Assembly: GCA_049614485.1 (NCBI GenBank)
Contig: JBMZDR010000002.1
Location: 1-64,000 of the forward strand
Direction of reading: 5' to 3'
Source of the DNA: GCA-2733415 sp049614485
GTDB taxonomy: Bacteria > Bacteroidota > Bacteroidia > Flavobacteriales > Flavobacteriaceae
Length of the DNA stretch: 64,000 bases
Shown: positions 60,698 through 64,000 of the stretch, piece by piece
How the letters are laid out: each line of letters starts with the position of its first letter
How positions within the stretch are numbered: position 1 is the stretch's first letter
Position numbers and translations under genes: made by a program
The notes under the pieces: model-generated
Database searches by the model: none
The model's input: the letters and a program-made list of their open reading frames with translations, nothing else
What the model was told of the DNA's origin: nothing

Positions 60698-61195
60698 ATG
60701 ACCAAAATCTTATTATTATCAGACACCCATAGTTTTATTGACGATCAAATTTTAAAGTACGTTAAACAAGCAGATGAAGTCTGGCATGCAGGGGATATTG
60801 GCGATTTGAATGTTACAGATGCTATCAAGAAACTAAAACCTTTAAAAGCTGTATATGGAAATATTGATGATGCCACAGCACGTTTAGAGTTTCCGCTACA
60901 CAACCGTTTTTTATGTGAACACGTTGATGTTTGGATAACACATATTGGTGGCTACCCTGGGAAATACAATATCAATATTAGAGAAGATATTAAAAAGAAC
61001 CCTCCCAAAATTTTCATTGCTGGTCATTCGCATATTTTAAAAGTTCAATTTGACAAACAACTGCAATGTTTGCACTTAAATCCTGGTGCTGCTGGAAAAC
61101 ATGGTTTTCACAAAGTGCGCACTATGATACGGTTTGAAATTGATGGTAGTGATATTAAAAACATGGAAATTATTGAGCTAGAACAGCGGCAATAA
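60698..61195 (+). CDS. Metallophosphoesterase (YfcE/MJ0936-like)
   Basis: 165 residues. The two-metal site is complete: LLLSDTHS (Asp, His), VWHAGDIGD (Asp), VYGNIDD (Asn), ITHIGG (His) and AGHSHIL (His, His). Enzymes of this family are phosphodiesterases with broad activity in vitro. I start at ATG 60698 because the 23 codons upstream overlap the divergent truA leader. Its stop abuts the bshC stop with no base between. Confidence 0.92.
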   Translation: MTKILLLSDTHSFIDDQILKYVKQADEVWHAGDIGDLNVTDAIKKLKPLKAVYGNIDDATARLEFPLHNRFLCEHVDVWITHIGGYPGKYNINIREDIKKNPPKIFIAGHSHILKVQFDKQLQCLHLNPGAAGKHGFHKVRTMIRFEIDGSDIKNMEIIELEQRQ

Positions 61196-62782
61196 TTAAG
61201 ATGGCATCACCAAAAACTCAGCTTGCAGTGGGCTTAATTCTTTTTTCAACATAGGTATCAAGCTTGCACCATACTCCAAATAGAGTTCTGAAAAATTAGC
61301 ATGACGTTCTTGTAAACTTTGTTTTGGAAACAATTCATTTTGAAGCCTTATATAATTTTCTAGAGTTTGACTTAATTGTTTTTTTTCTGCTTTCAACAAG
61401 CGCTTCTCTAAGTTATCAAGACCTTTTAATTGCTTTTTTTCTTGAGCAGAAACGGCTCCTATAAAAGATGCATCTGTCTGTTTGGCTAGTTCATAGAGCT
61501 CTTTAAATTGCTCTTTTAAATACTTTTTTTGAATAGAGAAATCTATATTTAATTCTGAAAATTCTTTTGTTTTTTGTGCAAGCAAATCTGGCTGTTTTAA
61601 AAACAATTCAGAGGGAGATAGTTTCAACTTATCTAACTTTTTCTGCTGTGCCTCTGTAAGTATCAATGCAGAATTACGTAATAATAGCATTGGAAATACA
61701 ACTCCGAAATCAGCAAACATTTGTTTCATTTCAAACCAATACGCCAGCTCACCCCCGCCACCTATATAACATAAGTTTGGCAGTACGACTTCCTGATATA
61801 AAGGTCGTAATAATACATTCGGAGAAAAGTGCTCGGGGAAGTCATTGATTTCTTTTAGCAACGCACTCTTACTCCAAAAAATTGTAGTATTGTTTACACT
61901 ATATATTTCATCTTGAAAAATAATTCGCTCACGTACCCCTTCAGTGATGTAAAACAGGTTTACTTCCCTTGGGTTTACTTGTACTTTATAGTCATTAGGA
62001 AATTCAGTTATCGTTTGTGACACAGTATTAAAAGAAACCTGCTCTAACAACTCTTGTTGAACATATGGTATAAATAGTTTCTTTAAATCTTTATCATTAG
62101 CATCTAATATAACCAGCCCATACTCACCAAATAATTCATTTGTTAAAAACCGTGTGGCATCTGCTAAATTAGCATGTTTCAAATAGGCATCTTCAAATAA
62201 TTTTTTTAAATATTTAGCGTTTTTACCTGGCCCTAATTTTCCTGAGAACTCGTTGAATACTTGCTCTAAGCCTTCTGTTGACAGCTCGCCTACTGCACCA
62301 CCAAAATCACGAGTCCACTCAACTTTTTCACCTTTAAAATTAAAATAATTGATTTCTTCAAAATCATGATCTTCTGTTGCCATCCAATAAATTGGCACAA
62401 AATTCTGTTTAGGGTATTTATCACCTAACTCTTCACATAAATTTATAGCCGACACTATTTTATATAAGAAATATAACGGACCAGTGAATAAGTTTAACTG
62501 ATGTCCAGTGGTAACTGTATAGGTATTTTGTTGTCTTAGTAACTCTATGTTTTTGGCAGTTACCTCAGAGGTTTTAATAGCTGCATATTGCTTTTGAAGT
62601 GTATTCACTAAAACCGCTCGATTAGTGTCTGATAACTGCTTCTCTTCTATTTGAGCAGCAAAATTATCTAAATGCGGATACCGATTATAAAACGGTTTCA
62701 AATCAGGATTCTCTTCTAAGTAATCACATATTAGTGCGGAAAAGTAATTAGTGTCTTTAAAAGGAATACTAGTTTTGGGCAT
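61196..62782 (-). CDS. bshC: Bacillithiol biosynthesis cysteine-adding enzyme BshC
   Basis: 528 residues, the usual length with ATG 62782 (MPKTSIPFKDTNYFSALICD). The frame is open 22 codons further but the extra sequence is not family-like. BshC features include TVTTGHQLNLFTGPLYFLYK, PIYWMATEDHDFEE with a nearby EWTRDFGGAVG, RPLYQEVVLPNLCYIGGGGE and a long C-terminal coiled coil (about 375-460). It adds cysteine to GlcN-malate, the last step of bacillithiol synthesis. Other bsh genes are not in the window. It ends head-on against the phosphoesterase gene. Confidence 0.95.
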   Translation of the reverse strand: MPKTSIPFKDTNYFSALICDYLEENPDLKPFYNRYPHLDNFAAQIEEKQLSDTNRAVLVNTLQKQYAAIKTSEVTAKNIELLRQQNTYTVTTGHQLNLFTGPLYFLYKIVSAINLCEELGDKYPKQNFVPIYWMATEDHDFEEINYFNFKGEKVEWTRDFGGAVGELSTEGLEQVFNEFSGKLGPGKNAKYLKKLFEDAYLKHANLADATRFLTNELFGEYGLVILDANDKDLKKLFIPYVQQELLEQVSFNTVSQTITEFPNDYKVQVNPREVNLFYITEGVRERIIFQDEIYSVNNTTIFWSKSALLKEINDFPEHFSPNVLLRPLYQEVVLPNLCYIGGGGELAYWFEMKQMFADFGVVFPMLLLRNSALILTEAQQKKLDKLKLSPSELFLKQPDLLAQKTKEFSELNIDFSIQKKYLKEQFKELYELAKQTDASFIGAVSAQEKKQLKGLDNLEKRLLKAEKKQLSQTLENYIRLQNELFPKQSLQERHANFSELYLEYGASLIPMLKKELSPLQAEFLVMPS

Positions 62783-62861
62783 CGACTTTATTTTTTGTAA
62801 AGATACTGTCTTTTGAAAAATATCTGAAGCCTCAGTCGATAATTTCAATAAACACTAACAA

Positions 62862-62891
62862 AAAAAGAGCTTGTTTTCACAAGCTCTTTTT
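62862..62891 (-). terminator. Intrinsic terminator after rimO
   Basis: AAAAAGAGCTTGT pairs with ACAAGCTCTTTTT around a 4-nt loop, 19 bp beyond the rimO stop, with a T run on the minus strand. Confidence 0.9.
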
Positions 62892-62910
62892 AAATATCTA
62901 TTCTGTATAA

Positions 62911-64000
62911 TTACTCAACTATACCATACAGATCAAAATCTTCTGCTTCTACAATTTTAATGTTTGCAAATTCACCTTGTTTTAAGTAGAATTTTTCTGC
63001 ATCAATCAATACTTCGTTATCGACATCTGGCGAATCAAATTCTGTTCTACCAACAAAGTAGTTGCCTTCTTTACGGTCAATAATACAACGATACGTATTT
63101 CCTATTTTTTCTTGATTCAACTCCCATGAAATTTGAGATTGAATTTCCATAATTTCATTGGCACGTTGCTGCTTCACCTCTTCAGGCACATCATCTTCTA
63201 AGTTATAGGCATGTGTATTTTCTTCATGAGAATACGTGAAACATCCCAAGCGCTCAAAACGCATGTCTTGAACCCATTTTTTTAAGGTTTGAAAATGCTC
63301 TTCAGTTTCTCCAGGATATCCAACGATTAAGGTTGTACGAATAGTCATTTCTGGCACAAGTGTTCTAAAATCGTTAATTAGCTTAGTGGTTTTAGCTTGT
63401 GTGGTTCCACGTCGCATTGACTTTAGTAAATCGTCAGCAATATGTTGTAACGGAATGTCTAAATAAAAACAGATTTTAGGCTCAACTTTCATCAAGTCTA
63501 ACACATCCATAGGAAACCCTGTAGGAAATGCGTAATGCAAACGAATCCACTCAATACCTTCAACTGCAGCTAAAGCTTTTAACAACTCTGCTAAGTTTCT
63601 TTTCTTATATAAATCTAATCCGTAATAGGTTAAATCTTGAGCAATAAGGATTAACTCCTTAACACCATCTGCAGCTAACTTTTCTGCTTCAACAACCAAG
63701 TTTTCAATTGGTGTTGATTTGTGTTTTCCTCTCATTAAAGGAATTGCACAGAATGAACACGGACGATCACAGCCTTCAGCAATTTTTAAATAGGCATAAT
63801 TTTTAGGTGTCGTAGTTAAACGCTCACCTATCAACTCATGCTTATAATCGGCCCCTAGAGCTTTTAATAATTGTGGCAATTGCGTTGTTCCAAAATATTC
63901 ATCTACATTAGGAATATCTTTTTGTAAATCTGGTTTATAACGCTCACTCAAACACCCAGTAACAAATACCTTATCTACTTCTCCTTCTTCCTTTTTCTGC
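62911..64000 (-). CDS. rimO: Ribosomal protein S12 methylthiotransferase RimO (5' end beyond window)
   Basis: The reading frame is open to the window edge. The visible part begins in the UPF0004 domain (VFVTGCLSERYKPDL, with a cluster Cys), continues through the radical-SAM site EGCDRPCSFCAIP (CxxxCxxC) and ends in a TRAM domain (about the last 65 residues). RimO uses two iron-sulfur clusters to methylthiolate Asp88 of ribosomal protein S12. The DIPNVDEYFGTTQLP segment separates it from the paralogue MiaB. A TTG at 63951 is internal, not the start. The terminator follows. Confidence 0.95.
   Translation of the reverse strand, partial: QKKEEGEVDKVFVTGCLSERYKPDLQKDIPNVDEYFGTTQLPQLLKALGADYKHELIGERLTTTPKNYAYLKIAEGCDRPCSFCAIPLMRGKHKSTPIENLVVEAEKLAADGVKELILIAQDLTYYGLDLYKKRNLAELLKALAAVEGIEWIRLHYAFPTGFPMDVLDLMKVEPKICFYLDIPLQHIADDLLKSMRRGTTQAKTTKLINDFRTLVPEMTIRTTLIVGYPGETEEHFQTLKKWVQDMRFERLGCFTYSHEENTHAYNLEDDVPEEVKQQRANEIMEIQSQISWELNQEKIGNTYRCIIDRKEGNYFVGRTEFDSPDVDNEVLIDAEKFYLKQGEFANIKIVEAEDFDLYGIVE

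Noticed and set aside
62783..62848. 22-residue N-terminal extension of BshC
   Set aside because: The known family start corresponds to the Met at 62782.
1..64000. tRNA, rRNA, insertion sequences, attachment sites or a replication origin
   Set aside because: I found no cloverleaf-like sequence, transposase, terminal inverted repeats with target duplications, or clustered DnaA-type boxes by eye; a dedicated search was not possible.

Overview
The window is AT-rich chromosomal DNA from a member of the Bacteroidota, almost certainly the family Flavobacteriaceae. The support is: a type IX secretion PorP/SprF protein beside a protease with a type B gliding-motility C-terminal sorting domain; a fused SecDF; bacillithiol synthesis (BshC); 2TM-domain, BT_3928, DUF1599 and AIM24 families typical of the lineage; a SecA tail without the usual zinc finger; and repeated Bacteroidota-type -7 boxes (TAnnTTTG) with no obvious Shine-Dalgarno sequences. 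I see no rRNA, tRNA, CRISPR, phage or insertion sequence.

Layout. 1-6.5 kb: secA 3' end, an M23-like peptidase, meaB, a pirin gene remnant, holA, an orphan restriction-type N-terminal domain protein, lgt and a DUF192 lipoprotein. 6.5-17 kb: secDF, a secreted DUF4412-like protein, mdh, gyrB, and a glycosyltransferase/GNAT/FAD-oxidoreductase operon. 17-21 kb: PorP/SprF and a 1013-residue M43 metalloprotease with thrombospondin type 3 repeats. 21-25 kb: a LytS/LytTR two-component operon with three 2TM domains, one fused to the kinase, divergent from an ECF sigma factor pair. 25-32 kb: acyltransferase, Nudix hydrolase, cyclophilin, DUF2141 and TRIC proteins, the divergent dps/oxyR pair, and small conserved proteins. 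32-37 kb: DUF4870, PadR, PspC and two DUF2807 proteins, then trxB.

37.8-45.1 kb is a complete histidine operon, hisGDC(NB)HAF(IE), preceded by a leader peptide with five histidines and an attenuator. 45-49 kb holds a methyltransferase and a copper cassette (AraC-type regulator with a CPRC metal-site motif, CopA, small HMA chaperone). 49-55 kb is an eight-gene operon read leftwards (DUF1599, BT_3928, secreted protein, DppB-like permease, thioredoxin-like lipoprotein, tpiA, prmA, clpS), divergent from folP, a lipoprotein gene and the c-di-AMP synthase cdaA. 58-64 kb: ABC exporter, truA, phosphoesterase, bshC and the 3' part of rimO.

The most notable item is a family of three short RNA-like units (27.65 kb plus strand; 57.8 and 58.0 kb minus strand). 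Each has a perfect TAnnTTTG box, a 5' hairpin whose stem differs in sequence but keeps its pairing, a nearly invariant unpaired block (AAGTAAG, 7-8 T, GGGGTAA) and a 3' intrinsic terminator that also differs in sequence. This pattern fits a multicopy small-RNA family. Other points of interest are the his attenuator and its 12-nt complement upstream of hisG, the kinase-2TM fusion at a poly-A tract, and a divergent gene pair whose start codons share CATG.
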